A stretch of 64,000 nt of DNA from Ilyomonas sp965219515 (GTDB lineage Bacteria; Bacteroidota; Bacteroidia; Chitinophagales; Chitinophagaceae). The notes under the pieces were generated by a model that was given only the letters and a program-made list of their open reading frames with translations, made no database searches and had not been told where the DNA came from. Every line of letters begins with the position of its first letter. Position 1 is the stretch's first letter. Positions 17,300 through 27,068 of the stretch are shown in pieces. Location: the NCBI GenBank assembly GCA_965219515.1, contig OZ244776.1:2480001-2544000 (forward strand), given 5' to 3'. The translations under genes and the position numbers were made by a program.

Positions 17300-19807
17300 T
17301 TAAAAAGGCAGACCGATTCCCAACTGAATGGCATAATTGTTTCGGTTGGGCGAAACCACTTTACCATTATCTGAGCGTTCAAATTCATGATTGCGCCAGC
17401 TAAAATTTTTAAGGCTCAGCCAGCCGTTGTTTTCCAGTCGCGCAGGGTCTTTCAATTTTAACCCGCCATCAATGCGAATCAGAAAATAAGTAAAATCAAG
17501 GCGAAGGCCGGTGCCTACGCCAATGGCTATGTCTCTTCCCAGATTACGAAACTGAAATTGCGCTTTCGGGTTGTTTGCATCTTTTTTTAAGTTCCAGATA
17601 TTGCCCATATCGGCAAACAAAGCGCCGCCAAGTTTTAATGAGCTGAATTGTGCAATGGTGTATCTGTACTCAATGTTAGCTTCAAGCTGCATATCGCCAT
17701 AACGGTCGCGGTAAGCCACTTTTTTTGTACCTGCGGTATCGCTTAGCAAAGACGACCCAAGCCCCAATTGCCGCAGGCTCCAGGCTCTCATGCTGTTGGG
17801 ACCGCCGCCAAAAAATTGTTTATAAAAAGGAAGCGAATTGCCAACCTTGCCGTAATTGTAGCCAACGCCCGCAAAAATTCTTCCTACGATGGAAGTGGTG
17901 GGTAAATTAAACAGCTTGCGATACTCAGCTTCTCCTTTTATGTACCGATAAATATTCTTGCTCCACGGATAAATGAATCCGGATAACCCGCCGGTTTCTT
18001 CTACCGAAGCGCGAAAGAAATTATTTTGTTTCGGATGATCGGGATTGCTGTAAGAAGTATTGAACGTACCAATCATGCTGACGATAGAACCTGTGGTAAA
18101 AGCATTGCGCAAAAAAGGATTGTCCTGCAACTGTTTTTTCAATTGCGGCAATGTATCCAAAGCGTATAATTCAACATTCGGAATTTTAACCGACCATATC
18201 CGGTTACGTTTTTTCCACTCATAACCCCAGTTTGCCACCAGTTGCCGGATGCGGAAATAATTGGTACGTTCTGAGTACGTAGCCGATGCGCCCAGAATGG
18301 TTCTTACACCATCGAGACGCTCCCGGTGCCTTACAAGAAGTTTGGTTAGCGCATGAGGCATAATGAATGTGGGAAAACTATACGAATGGCTGAAAGACGA
18401 TTGAAAGGTTTGCAGCAGCGGATTGCTTTTGTTCAAACTTAATTCAACTCCGTTTCTGAACGAGGTAGAAGATTGAATGGCGCGATGCCATACATTGCGG
18501 TTTAAATATGTGGCATTTAAGGCAAGCCCGAACAAATTGCCGGTGGAAAGAAAATCGCCGGTGTTGCGGCTGGCTTCCAGCCCAACGGTTATGTTCTGCT
18601 TTACGGCGGGAATCAGAAAATAGTGAAAATCAACGGTGTCAACCCTTACCTGAAATGAATCTTTATACAGTGAATCGGACTGAAGAGAGTTGGTTATATG
18701 AATTTGATACCGGGAATCTATATTTTGCCATGCGCCGATAGACGACAGATTATTGATGGTTTTACTGTATAAACGCTCGTTATACAAATTTCCCTTTCTC
18801 ATAAACGTGTGCTGTCGCAAAGGCTGAAAGCGAAACTGATGCTTATCGCCATACACCGTAAATTCGTTTTTGCGGTATAAGACCGGCAAATCCGGCTGTG
18901 ACATCAGGCTGTCGGGCAACTGGGTAAAATTTGTTTCGGGATAAAAATAAATATTTCCGATGCGGTATTGTTTTAGCTGCGCCGAATCAACAAGATCGGT
19001 AGAATCGGTATTGATATCGCGCGTTGTAATCACAATTTTGGCAACCGGGTTTTGCCGCGATCGTTGTTCCGCCTCCTGTATGGTTTTAATTTGCTCAAAC
19101 GGGTCGGCAGAAATTTGCAGTATAGCCGGATCGGTAGTGTCGGCAATGGCAATGAGATTGTCGCGCGAGATAAGCATATAACCACGATTCTTATACAAGC
19201 CTACCAGCCTGTCTAATTCACTGCCGAGCAACGGCTTGGAAAAAGGCGATTTGCCGGGTTTGATAAAACTTTTTTTAAGCGGGTTTTCCCGTGTGGCAAT
19301 GCGTTGCAAAATACTGTCGTTCAGCTTGTATTCTATCGAATCTATAATGGTTACCTTACCGGGATCAAGTGTAAAAACAACATAAGTTCTTTGCTGTTTT
19401 TTAAATGTATCTATATAAAAGCTGTCGGTAAAAGCGGCATGATAATACCCGATGGAATTGAGATAGCCATTCATAAAAGAGATGGAATGAGAAATGTGCG
19501 AGGTATCGAACAGCGGCGGATTTTTGATGCGATAGAAAATACCGAACCGCTGCGCTTTCTGCACCCTGATGCTATCGTCGAAATAATTAGGAAGCGCACG
19601 AAGCAGATCGTTTTCTTCGTTTTTAGAAATATCGTCTCCTTTGATATTGATTTCGGTACTGTAAACAAAAGGCGTATCGGCAGGATAGTTTTTTACGATA
19701 TTCCGGTTAATGGCAAACAAAAATTTTTCTTCGGTACAGGAAGCCGATAACAATAAAAGCAAGAGAACCGGCCAATACTTAAAAAGACGACAGGATAAAA
19801 AACCCAT
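17300..19807 (-). CDS. tamL: TamA/BamA-family outer-membrane lipoprotein (TamL type)
   Basis: An 835-residue Omp85-superfamily protein. The N-terminus MGFLSCRLFKYWPVLLLLLLSASC is a lipoprotein signal peptide with the lipobox cysteine at about residue 24, the hallmark of the Bacteroidota TamL form of TamA. POTRA-like domains follow (about 30-400), then a 16-strand bacterial surface-antigen barrel with the conserved FFGGGPNSMRAWSLRQLGLG segment (near residue 660). The C-terminus ends in an aromatic residue (GIGLPF), as expected for barrel assembly. Its TamB partner is not in the window. It is divergent from the SpoU methyltransferase gene. Confidence 0.88.
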   Translation of the reverse strand: MGFLSCRLFKYWPVLLLLLLSASCTEEKFLFAINRNIVKNYPADTPFVYSTEINIKGDDISKNEENDLLRALPNYFDDSIRVQKAQRFGIFYRIKNPPLFDTSHISHSISFMNGYLNSIGYYHAAFTDSFYIDTFKKQQRTYVVFTLDPGKVTIIDSIEYKLNDSILQRIATRENPLKKSFIKPGKSPFSKPLLGSELDRLVGLYKNRGYMLISRDNLIAIADTTDPAILQISADPFEQIKTIQEAEQRSRQNPVAKIVITTRDINTDSTDLVDSAQLKQYRIGNIYFYPETNFTQLPDSLMSQPDLPVLYRKNEFTVYGDKHQFRFQPLRQHTFMRKGNLYNERLYSKTINNLSSIGAWQNIDSRYQIHITNSLQSDSLYKDSFQVRVDTVDFHYFLIPAVKQNITVGLEASRNTGDFLSTGNLFGLALNATYLNRNVWHRAIQSSTSFRNGVELSLNKSNPLLQTFQSSFSHSYSFPTFIMPHALTKLLVRHRERLDGVRTILGASATYSERTNYFRIRQLVANWGYEWKKRNRIWSVKIPNVELYALDTLPQLKKQLQDNPFLRNAFTTGSIVSMIGTFNTSYSNPDHPKQNNFFRASVEETGGLSGFIYPWSKNIYRYIKGEAEYRKLFNLPTTSIVGRIFAGVGYNYGKVGNSLPFYKQFFGGGPNSMRAWSLRQLGLGSSLLSDTAGTKKVAYRDRYGDMQLEANIEYRYTIAQFSSLKLGGALFADMGNIWNLKKDANNPKAQFQFRNLGRDIAIGVGTGLRLDFTYFLIRIDGGLKLKDPARLENNGWLSLKNFSWRNHEFERSDNGKVVSPNRNNYAIQLGIGLPF

Positions 19808-19882
19808 TTACATTTATTTTGTGTGCCGGCTGCGCCTGTTTTCCCGCAACCTGTTTATATATAAATCAACAATTGCTTACGA

Positions 19883-20602
19883 ATGATTAGCAAGAATGAG
19901 GTCAAATATATTCAAAGTTTGAGCGACAAAAAAAATCGCGACCGCGATGATGTGTTTGTTGCCGAAGGCCCGAAACTGGTAAACGAATTGCTGGCAAACG
20001 GAATGACAGCTAAAATGATTTACACAACCGAAGACTTGCCTGATTATAAAGTAAATGATTTTAACATAAAAAAAATAAGCGCTGCTGAATTGCAGCGCAT
20101 CAGCCGGTTTGAAACGGCTAATAAAATAAGCGGCATTTTTTATCGGAAAAAATTGCCCGTTCTCCAGCTTCAAAATACCATCACGCTTGCGCTCGACGGC
20201 ATTCAGGATCCCGGTAATCTGGGTACCATTATTCGCACGGCAGACTGGTTTGGCATTACACAAATTATTGCTTCGACCGATACGGCGGATTGTTATAACG
20301 CCAAAGTAGTGCAAAGCACAATGGGAAGCATTGCACGCGTACACGTATATTATACAAATCTTCTTTCGCTTTTTACTGATGCCATTGTGCCGGTAACCGG
20401 AGCTTTATTAAATGGAAAAAATTTATATGAAGTAAGCATATTACAGGAGGGAATTATCGTTATTGGCAACGAATCGAAAGGCATCAGAAGTCATCTGCTG
20501 CCATTTATAGGGCAGGCGATTGCCATTCCTCGCCGGGGCAAAACAGAATCGCTGAATGCGGCCGTGGCAACAGGAATTATATTATCGCACCTGATAAAAT
20601 AA
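19883..20602 (+). CDS. SpoU (TrmH/RlmB) family RNA 2'-O-methyltransferase
   Basis: A 239-residue SPOUT-fold RNA ribose methyltransferase. The three SpoU motifs are present: LDGIQDPGNLGTIIRTADWFG (motif 1), GIIVIGNESKGIRSHLL (motif 2) and IPRRGKTESLNAAVATGIIL (motif 3), which together make the trefoil knot that binds S-adenosylmethionine. An N-terminal substrate-binding domain (SDKKNRDRDDVFVAEGPKLVNELL) matches RlmB/YsgA-type proteins. Target nucleotide is unknown; 23S rRNA is most likely. Confidence 0.9.
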   Translation: MISKNEVKYIQSLSDKKNRDRDDVFVAEGPKLVNELLANGMTAKMIYTTEDLPDYKVNDFNIKKISAAELQRISRFETANKISGIFYRKKLPVLQLQNTITLALDGIQDPGNLGTIIRTADWFGITQIIASTDTADCYNAKVVQSTMGSIARVHVYYTNLLSLFTDAIVPVTGALLNGKNLYEVSILQEGIIVIGNESKGIRSHLLPFIGQAIAIPRRGKTESLNAAVATGIILSHLIK

Positions 20603-20973
20603 AACCATTTTACAGTTATATACCGTAGCTATAACGTGAGGCTGAAATATTTTTTTACATAAGAATGAAACAACATATTAAATTATATAATTTTGCCGTT
20701 AGATCAAAACAGTGCTTTCGTATCATTTAATCCTTTATCTGTGCCATTAACTAACCGATTTGTTTGCAAATTTTATTTTGATGCGACTAACGGGTCAAAA
20801 TTAAATTACAACCATAAATCTGTTAGAGAATCCGATAGACAATAAAAACTTTGGTTACTGGTTACAAGAAATGTAATTGAAAAAGCTGCAAAAAACATTA
20901 TACGTTGTTTCATTACAATTATTACGATCGGTAATTATCGTTCCTAATCAACGCAACGCTACAACTTTACAAG
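20603..20973. other. spacer upstream of acyltransferase 1
   Basis: 371 bp with no supported gene. TAATTTTG at 20688-20695 matches the -7 box TAnnTTTG, but it lies ~280 bp before the next start and no -33 TTTG was found at the usual distance. Otherwise A/T-rich with nothing recognised. Confidence 0.35.
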
Positions 20974-22203
20974 ATGAAACTAAAAAGCCCAACCCGCTTT
21001 ATTAAAATCAGACTAACAGACGATTCTGCTCCGTCTTTGGAAACAAAAACCCTTGTCAAAAAAAGGCTGACAAAATTAGAAGCCCTCAGAGGTTTTGCTG
21101 CGTTTTATGTTGTTTTACATCATACGCTTCCGAAAGAAACTTTTATCGGAGGCAGAGAATTTGATTTTTACAGGTACGGGCAGGAAGCCGTCATGCTTTT
21201 TTTTATTATGTCGGGCTTTGTTATACAGTACGCTTATATCAGGTCGGCAGACAAATCGTTCAAATCGTTCTTTTTAAAGCGGTTTCTTCGCATTTATATT
21301 CCCTTGTTTTGCGTTTTTTTGTTAAGCTATACTTTAGTTACCATCAATCTTCACCATCTTGTTTCAATAGACTGGAAAACGCTTGCCGGCAACCTGCTGA
21401 TGCTTCAGGATGCACCGGGCATCTGGCATCGGGTTATTGTTGAGCCTTTTTTAGGTGATATTCCCTTGTGGTCTTTGTCTTACGAATGGTGGTTTTATAT
21501 GTTATTTTTTGTTGTGATTTACAAATTTAAAAATAAAGCTTCTTTAGTTGTTTATGCTACAGGGATAACCGCTGCGCTTACCTACGTTTTCTATCCTTTT
21601 TTTATTAACCGCGAGCTGATGTATCTGGTAATCTGGTGGGCGGGCACAGACATGGCAAAGCTTTACGCCAACAATCAACCTATCAATCTCAGAACTTTAC
21701 GAATACCTTTTGCTGCACTGGCTGTTATTACGCTCATTCTTACATTTAATATAGAGTTTTACAAATTGAATCATCCGGGCGAAGCGTTACAGTTTATGAG
21801 CAGTCCGCTGGTTGAATGGCGGCATTTCGGATTTACCATGTTTGCTATTATTGCAGCCATGATTTGGAAAAAAGCCAACTGGTTCGGCTTTAAATATACG
21901 CTGGGTTTATTTGAACCTTTCGCATTTATTTCATTCGCTGTTTATATATCACACTGGTTTTTGGTTTCTCATGCAAAGTATCTGGAAAGCGTAATCAATA
22001 ATTTTTACCTGCGATGCCTGATTTATTTTCTTGTTTGCTGTTTGTTTTCTTACATCGTTGAACGAATTATTTATGTAAGAACAAGCAGCCGCATTATGAA
22101 ATGGTTTTCACCCAAACAAACTAAGAAGACGGCAATCATCAGGAAGTTCCTGAAACCACAGCTTTTGCAAACATGGGGAATCAGAAAGACGAACGAAAAT
22201 TAA
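20974..22203 (+). CDS. acyltransferase family 3 membrane protein, paralogue 1
   Basis: A 409-residue multi-pass membrane protein of the acyltransferase-3 (OafA-like) family. The conserved start LEALRGFAAFYVVLHHTLP carries the catalytic His and Arg, followed by FFIMSGFVIQYAYI, the basic FFLKRFLRIYIPL loop and WSLSYEWWFYMLFF. About ten membrane helices. Such proteins O-acetylate sugars of cell-surface polysaccharides or other exported molecules. It is clearly homologous throughout to the gene at 23909-25087, from which it is separated only by an esterase gene. Confidence 0.9.
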   Translation: MKLKSPTRFIKIRLTDDSAPSLETKTLVKKRLTKLEALRGFAAFYVVLHHTLPKETFIGGREFDFYRYGQEAVMLFFIMSGFVIQYAYIRSADKSFKSFFLKRFLRIYIPLFCVFLLSYTLVTINLHHLVSIDWKTLAGNLLMLQDAPGIWHRVIVEPFLGDIPLWSLSYEWWFYMLFFVVIYKFKNKASLVVYATGITAALTYVFYPFFINRELMYLVIWWAGTDMAKLYANNQPINLRTLRIPFAALAVITLILTFNIEFYKLNHPGEALQFMSSPLVEWRHFGFTMFAIIAAMIWKKANWFGFKYTLGLFEPFAFISFAVYISHWFLVSHAKYLESVINNFYLRCLIYFLVCCLFSYIVERIIYVRTSSRIMKWFSPKQTKKTAIIRKFLKPQLLQTWGIRKTNEN

Positions 22204-22452
22204 CAATTGCTTTCTTATCAGTCAGTAAGCTGAAGCATTTTGTAAACCTGATTCTATAATTTTAAATTTTTACCAATCAGGACCTGCTTTTTTATAGGGA
22301 TGTACCAGCTTTTGCAATACGCTAAAAATAAATTTTTCTGACTTTAATGTATAGCTTCGCATAAATAACAGACTTAAATTATTAAAACAGTTATCCGCTT
22401 GCTTAATTTTTTATTTTTTATCCATATTGTCTAAGAATAAAAATCCAACCGC

Positions 22453-23769
22453 ATGAATTTTTTTACCAAAAAAACAACTGCCTTTTATATCAGCCTGATG
22501 GCTGTGCTCATCTCAGTTATCACGTTGCCATCCTGTCAAAAAACAATAACAAATGTAGCTGCGATGTCAACAGAAGATGCAGCAGAGTTTAATAGTCGAA
22601 ATACGGTTGCCGCCATTTCTCCCGCAAAGCAAACTGCCCGGGCGGGTGTTACGGTAAGCGAACATATTCATGGCTTTTACGAGTATTTACCAAAGGGCTA
22701 TACCGGCGATACTGCCAAATCTTATCCGTTGCTGATTTGTATGCACGGCATTGGTCAGGTTGGAAACGGCACTACCGATTTACCCGGCCTACTGCTTTAT
22801 GGTCCGGCAATGCTGATAAACAATGGCACTTTTCCAACCTCATTTGGTGTAGATGGCAAAACGTACAGCATGATCATTATCACCCCGCAGCTTACCGATG
22901 TTGGTATGTTTCCGGTTGATATAGATTCGCTGATTGAATATTGTAAAGCAACATACAGGGTTGATACCAGTCGGGTTTATACGGCCGGCGTTAGCATAGG
23001 AGGCGCCTGCGTTTGGCACTATGCAGGTTTTAGCGCAAAAACCGCCGCTAAAATAACAGCCATGGTTCCCATTTGCGCCTGGACAACACCGGATGCCGGT
23101 TATCAGGTAACGCAGCAGGAAGCGCAAACCATTGCATCAGCCAACATTAAAATATGGCAAACGCACTGCTACAACGATCCTACGGCTGCTTTCCCGTGGA
23201 GCGTATCACAGGCCAATATGGTAATCAACTCATCCCCTGCGCCAAACCCGATTCCTAAACTTACCTGCTTTAACAGCGACTCGCACGATGCGTGGACAAC
23301 CACATACAGTCCAAATTACAGAGAAAGCGGCATGAACATTTATCAATGGATGCTGCATTACGAAAAGGGCAAAACATCTACGCCGCTAAGACAAAAGCCT
23401 TTGATCGGACAAGTTGTAACACTAAAAGGCTTCAATAATTTATATGTACATAATGACAATAATGGAACGCCTTTGTTTTTAAACAGTTCTACCTACGGTT
23501 TGCAGGAAGGCTTTGTGGTAACGGGTGTGCAGGGAAGTAAGGTAGCGTTACAAAATCAGGCACATTATATAACCAAGTCAAATCCTTCTTCCGTTGCCTG
23601 CCTGGCTACAGCTATCGGTTCCAATGAAACGTTTCTATGGATTTATAACACTGATGGTTCGGTTAGTTTTAAAGGAAACAATGCAAAATACATTTCTAAT
23701 AACAACGGTACTTTAAACTGTCAGGCCGCTTCAATTGGGCCGAACGAGAAGTTCTGGATTAACAGATAA
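22453..23769 (+). CDS. lipoprotein esterase with C-terminal fascin-like domain
   Basis: A 438-residue secreted hydrolase. The signal peptide MNFFTKKTTAFYISLMAVLISVITLPSC ends in a lipobox cysteine (C28). The alpha/beta-hydrolase domain (about 65-310) contains PLLICMHGIGQVG (oxyanion region), the nucleophile in AGVSIGGACVWH (Ser near 181), and a likely acid/His pair in DSHDAWTTTY. It resembles polyhydroxybutyrate-depolymerase/feruloyl-esterase-like enzymes. After about residue 325 there is a beta-rich tail with repeating units ending YVHNDN, YITKSN and YISNNN, which fits a fascin-like beta-trefoil that may bind carbohydrate. It is flanked by two acyltransferases. Confidence 0.75.
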   Translation: MNFFTKKTTAFYISLMAVLISVITLPSCQKTITNVAAMSTEDAAEFNSRNTVAAISPAKQTARAGVTVSEHIHGFYEYLPKGYTGDTAKSYPLLICMHGIGQVGNGTTDLPGLLLYGPAMLINNGTFPTSFGVDGKTYSMIIITPQLTDVGMFPVDIDSLIEYCKATYRVDTSRVYTAGVSIGGACVWHYAGFSAKTAAKITAMVPICAWTTPDAGYQVTQQEAQTIASANIKIWQTHCYNDPTAAFPWSVSQANMVINSSPAPNPIPKLTCFNSDSHDAWTTTYSPNYRESGMNIYQWMLHYEKGKTSTPLRQKPLIGQVVTLKGFNNLYVHNDNNGTPLFLNSSTYGLQEGFVVTGVQGSKVALQNQAHYITKSNPSSVACLATAIGSNETFLWIYNTDGSVSFKGNNAKYISNNNGTLNCQAASIGPNEKFWINR

Positions 23770-23908
23770 CGGTATGTGAATTGTAAAAATCAGAAGTTGA
23801 AAAACAAAATTTTCTCTTTGTAAAACTTACCGAACAAATCAGTAATCAGAAAAGACAAATCGAATACATTTATTAATCTAAAATGATTCTGCAAATAAAT
23901 TAAACTGC

Positions 23909-25087
23909 ATGAGCGAAACAAAACCCTTTTTGGATATAAAAAGCAGCAGAAGAATAGTGATGCCTGCCGATGATGCACCTGCCGCACCGGGCATCAGAAA
24001 AAAACTAATGAAGCTGGAGGCGTTACGGGGCTTTGCAGCTCTTTATGTACTGTGTCATCATACTTTTCCAAAATATACGGTTATCGCTGGACATCCAATC
24101 GCTTTTTTCCGCTTTCCACAGGAAGCGCTGATGATCTTCTTTATCCTTTCCGGCTTTGTAATACAATACGCTTATATTAATGCTTCTGATAAATCGTTTA
24201 CATCATTTTTTTTAAAACGTCTTCTTCGCATTCACATTCCGCTGGTTTGCGTATTTGCTGCCAACTATATAATATTTGTTGTAACTAACGATCCGACAAT
24301 TTCAACCTTTAGCTGGTCGTCTCTTATTGGCAACTTGTTAATGCTGCAACAGGTAAACGAAATGTGGATGCACCCCGTTCTGTTTCATCCTTTTTTAGAA
24401 AATTTGCCTTTGTGGTCGTTAAGTTTTGAATGGTGGTTTTACATGATTTTCTTTTTTGCTTTTACGATGTTAGGCAACAAAGCATCTCGTTTTGTATATG
24501 CAACCGGCATTATAGCAGCACTGATTTATCTGATTTATCCTTTCTTTTTAAATCGTGAGTTGATGTATCTTGTTATCTGGTGGTCAGGCGCCGAGATTGC
24601 AAAACTGTATGCTGCGAAAAAAGATATCAATATTAAAAACTTACTATCACCATTGCTCAGTTTATCCACAATATTCATTATACTTGTCTGTCATGCGCTA
24701 TTATACAAAAACCAAAATCCTGCGCAGGAACTTGAGTTTGTCAGAACACCTTTGGTTGAATTGAGGCATTTTGGTTTCAGCGTAATTGCTATTGTCATCG
24801 CGGTTTACTGGCGAAAGCTAAAATGGTTTGGTTTTAAATATACATTCGGCTTGTTTGAACCTTTGGCTTCCATATCATTCACCCTTTATATTTCGCACTG
24901 GTTTTTAGTTTCTCATGCCACCTATCTCGATGCTTTTATCAGCAATATTTATCTTAAAAGTCTGGCTTATTTTATACCCTGCTGCCTGTTTTGCTACCTG
25001 GTAGAGCGCATTATTTATCCGCCCGTCAGCAAACGCATTCTATCTTATTTCTCTGTTAAGAAAAAACCGTTTGTAGCCGTTGGCTAA
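23909..25087 (+). CDS. acyltransferase family 3 membrane protein, paralogue 2
   Basis: A 392-residue membrane O-acyltransferase with the same motif series as the gene at 20974: LEALRGFAALYVLCHHTFP, FFILSGFVIQYAYI, FFLKRLLRIHIPL and WSLSFEWWFYMIFF. The two proteins align without large gaps, including the C-terminal SHWFLVSHA segment, and so arose by duplication. The 5' spacer is short. Substrate unknown; probably a cell-surface glycan. Confidence 0.9.
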   Translation: MSETKPFLDIKSSRRIVMPADDAPAAPGIRKKLMKLEALRGFAALYVLCHHTFPKYTVIAGHPIAFFRFPQEALMIFFILSGFVIQYAYINASDKSFTSFFLKRLLRIHIPLVCVFAANYIIFVVTNDPTISTFSWSSLIGNLLMLQQVNEMWMHPVLFHPFLENLPLWSLSFEWWFYMIFFFAFTMLGNKASRFVYATGIIAALIYLIYPFFLNRELMYLVIWWSGAEIAKLYAAKKDINIKNLLSPLLSLSTIFIILVCHALLYKNQNPAQELEFVRTPLVELRHFGFSVIAIVIAVYWRKLKWFGFKYTFGLFEPLASISFTLYISHWFLVSHATYLDAFISNIYLKSLAYFIPCCLFCYLVERIIYPPVSKRILSYFSVKKKPFVAVG

Positions 25088-25164
25088 AACGTTTTTCTTC
25101 TTGAGTAAACGTTAAAAACAATTGATTTGGCGGCTTTTCATGTCAGCCGTAGTTTCGCCTGCAC

Positions 25165-26403
25165 ATGAATGTCTCTTTATTCATAGCAAAACGGATTGCT
25201 TTTAACCGGCAAAAATCATTTTCCCGGTTTATTATCCGGCTGGCAATGGCAGCAACGGCTTTGAGTGTAGCGGCAATGATTATTACCATCGCTTTTGTAA
25301 CGGGGTTTCAGCAAACCGTTGCCAATAAAGTATTTAGCTTTTGGGGACACATTCATGTGCAGGAATATGAACCCGGCAAAGCGCTTGTAGCCGAAGAATC
25401 GCCTTTGGAAAAAAACGATACAGTACAACACATTTTACTTTCGTTGCCCGAAATAAAAACAGTTCAGGTTTTTGCCACAAAAAGTGCGGTGATAGAAAAC
25501 AATAAGGATATTGACGGTGTGCTGATAAAAGGCGTGGGAAAAGATTACAACTTCAATAATCTACAGCCTTTTCTTATGGCAGGAAAATGGATTAATTTTT
25601 CTGATACGCTATACAGTAAAGAAATCGTTATCTCTCAACCGCTTGCTACCGAACTACAAATTAAGCTGAACGATACCGTTTCGGTTTATTTTATTACGCC
25701 TGTCGAGGGAAAATCAACACTCCGGAAATTAAAAGTATGTGGCATTTATAAAACCGGCATTGAAGAATACGATAAACTATTCGCCCTTACCGATATCCGG
25801 CTTTTGCAACGGATCAATCATTGGAGTGAAAACGGAATCGGCGGCTATGAAATTTTTCTGACTGATTACAGAAATATTGATAGTGTAACCAACCTTCTCT
25901 ACAATCAATATCAGTTGCCCGGCGCCTGGATAAGCCGCAGCGTAAAAGAGATTTATCCCAATATTTTCGATTGGCTCAGCATTCAGGATACCAACCGAGA
26001 TGTGATTTTTATCGTTATGGCAATTGTAGCCATTATTAACCTGATTACCTGTCTTTTGATACTCGTGCTCGAAAGAACGCGCATGGTTGGCATTTTAAAA
26101 GCCATTGGCGCAAATGATCGCAGCATCAGACAAATCTTTTTATATTATGCAACCATCATCGCAGGCATTGGCGTGGCGGCGGGTTTTGTTATCGGCGTCG
26201 GATTGTGTTTATTACAGCAATATACCGGCTTCATTCATCTTGACGAAAGTGCCTATTATGTGTCGGTAGCGCCCGTAAAAATTGTTTGGTGGCAAACCAT
26301 AATCGTTTGTCTAACTACCTTAACAGTTTGTTTTTTATCACTGATTCTGCCTGCCTATTTTGTAAAGCGAATCAGGCCAGTCGAGGCAATTCAATTCAAA
26401 TAA
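25165..26403 (+). CDS. FtsX/LolE-type ABC transporter permease
   Basis: A 412-residue permease with one N-terminal membrane helix (about 20-50), a long periplasmic domain of the MacB_PCD type, and three C-terminal helices (about 275-400) containing LERTRMVGILKAIGANDRSIRQIFLYY, the LolC/LolE and FtsX coupling signature. It probably moves lipoproteins out of the inner membrane, as LolCE do, or works in a related MacB-like export step. No ATPase partner is adjacent, which is common for Bacteroidota members. A TAGTTTCG-like box lies just upstream of the start. Confidence 0.88.
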   Translation: MNVSLFIAKRIAFNRQKSFSRFIIRLAMAATALSVAAMIITIAFVTGFQQTVANKVFSFWGHIHVQEYEPGKALVAEESPLEKNDTVQHILLSLPEIKTVQVFATKSAVIENNKDIDGVLIKGVGKDYNFNNLQPFLMAGKWINFSDTLYSKEIVISQPLATELQIKLNDTVSVYFITPVEGKSTLRKLKVCGIYKTGIEEYDKLFALTDIRLLQRINHWSENGIGGYEIFLTDYRNIDSVTNLLYNQYQLPGAWISRSVKEIYPNIFDWLSIQDTNRDVIFIVMAIVAIINLITCLLILVLERTRMVGILKAIGANDRSIRQIFLYYATIIAGIGVAAGFVIGVGLCLLQQYTGFIHLDESAYYVSVAPVKIVWWQTIIVCLTTLTVCFLSLILPAYFVKRIRPVEAIQFK

Positions 26404-26587
26404 CGGGCGATACGTTTCATAATTTATCATCGCAAAATCATCTTTCTCAATTGGTGCGGCATTTGCAAACGGGTTGTGCGTTAGCCTGAAGTTTGAAAAT
26501 TGCACATCTGCCGGCGATAAACTACCGCATTTCTCTGTGTATTTATGTGCGGATGAAAATTATAAATGTGGATGATGTTTTACAAAC

Positions 26588-26851
26588 ATGCCTTTTTGCG
26601 GCAGACACCTCGCAGAATCTTATAACAGCCATCATTTTCTGCCGGTAAGCCAGAGCGGAAAAGGAACAGAAATCGTTTTGCCGCATAAAATTTGTCATGA
26701 TAAAATTCATACAGTTTTTATTAAAAAGGAACTAAAGTGCATATACAAAACCATACAAAGCATCCGCCGGAACACAGAAATTGAAGCATTTATAAAATGG
26801 ATAAGAAAAAAAGAATCGCAGTGGAACAATAAATCGGTTAAAAAAATGTAA
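26588..26851 (+). CDS. small HNH endonuclease-like protein
   Basis: An 87-residue frame with an HNH-type core: HH at 15-16, the LPVSQSGKGTEIVLPHKICHDKIH segment with C36, H37 and H41, and a helical tail containing EIEAFIKWIRKKESQW. Related small HNH proteins usually begin with a CxxC pair (CPFCGR); here the position of the first cysteine is occupied by the start methionine (MPFCGR), so one zinc ligand seems to be missing. In-frame upstream sequence has a stop codon four codons before the ATG. It may be recently inactivated or tolerate three ligands. It ends inside a strong hairpin. Confidence 0.65.
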   Translation: MPFCGRHLAESYNSHHFLPVSQSGKGTEIVLPHKICHDKIHTVFIKKELKCIYKTIQSIRRNTEIEAFIKWIRKKESQWNNKSVKKM

Positions 26852-26879
26852 CGGGCTGATACACTTTATTAGCCCGTTA
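26849..26879 (+). terminator. hairpin terminator of the HNH gene
   Basis: TAACGGGCT (26849-26857) / AGCCCGTTA (26871-26879), a perfect 9-bp stem that includes the HNH stop codon. The tail is only moderately T-rich. Confidence 0.6.
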
Positions 26880-26937
26880 TGATGAATATAAAAAAACGAA
26901 AAGAAAAGCAAAATCGGCTTTAAAAAAAATAAAATTT

Positions 26938-26977
26938 AAACATCTGTTTAATTTAATCAAACAATTGTTTAATTTTG
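26938..26977 (+). promoter_or_regulatory. efflux operon promoter with two TetR operators
   Basis: Two 13-bp palindromes, AAACATCTGTTTA (26938-26950) and AAACAATTGTTTA (26959-26971), lie 21 bp apart start to start, about two helical turns. A TAATTTTG -7 box (26970-26977) overlaps the second copy and, 19 bp upstream, TTTA (26947-26950) fits the -33 box. Repressor bound here would cover both boxes. The same motif occurs twice upstream of the tetR gene that closes this cluster. Confidence 0.75.
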
Positions 26978-27068
26978 CATCTGCATCTATAAGATGTTTC
27001 CATTTTAAATAAAGCGTTTATACGCTTGCTTATATCAATTGATTAATCTGCAAAAAGAAATTTTCTAA

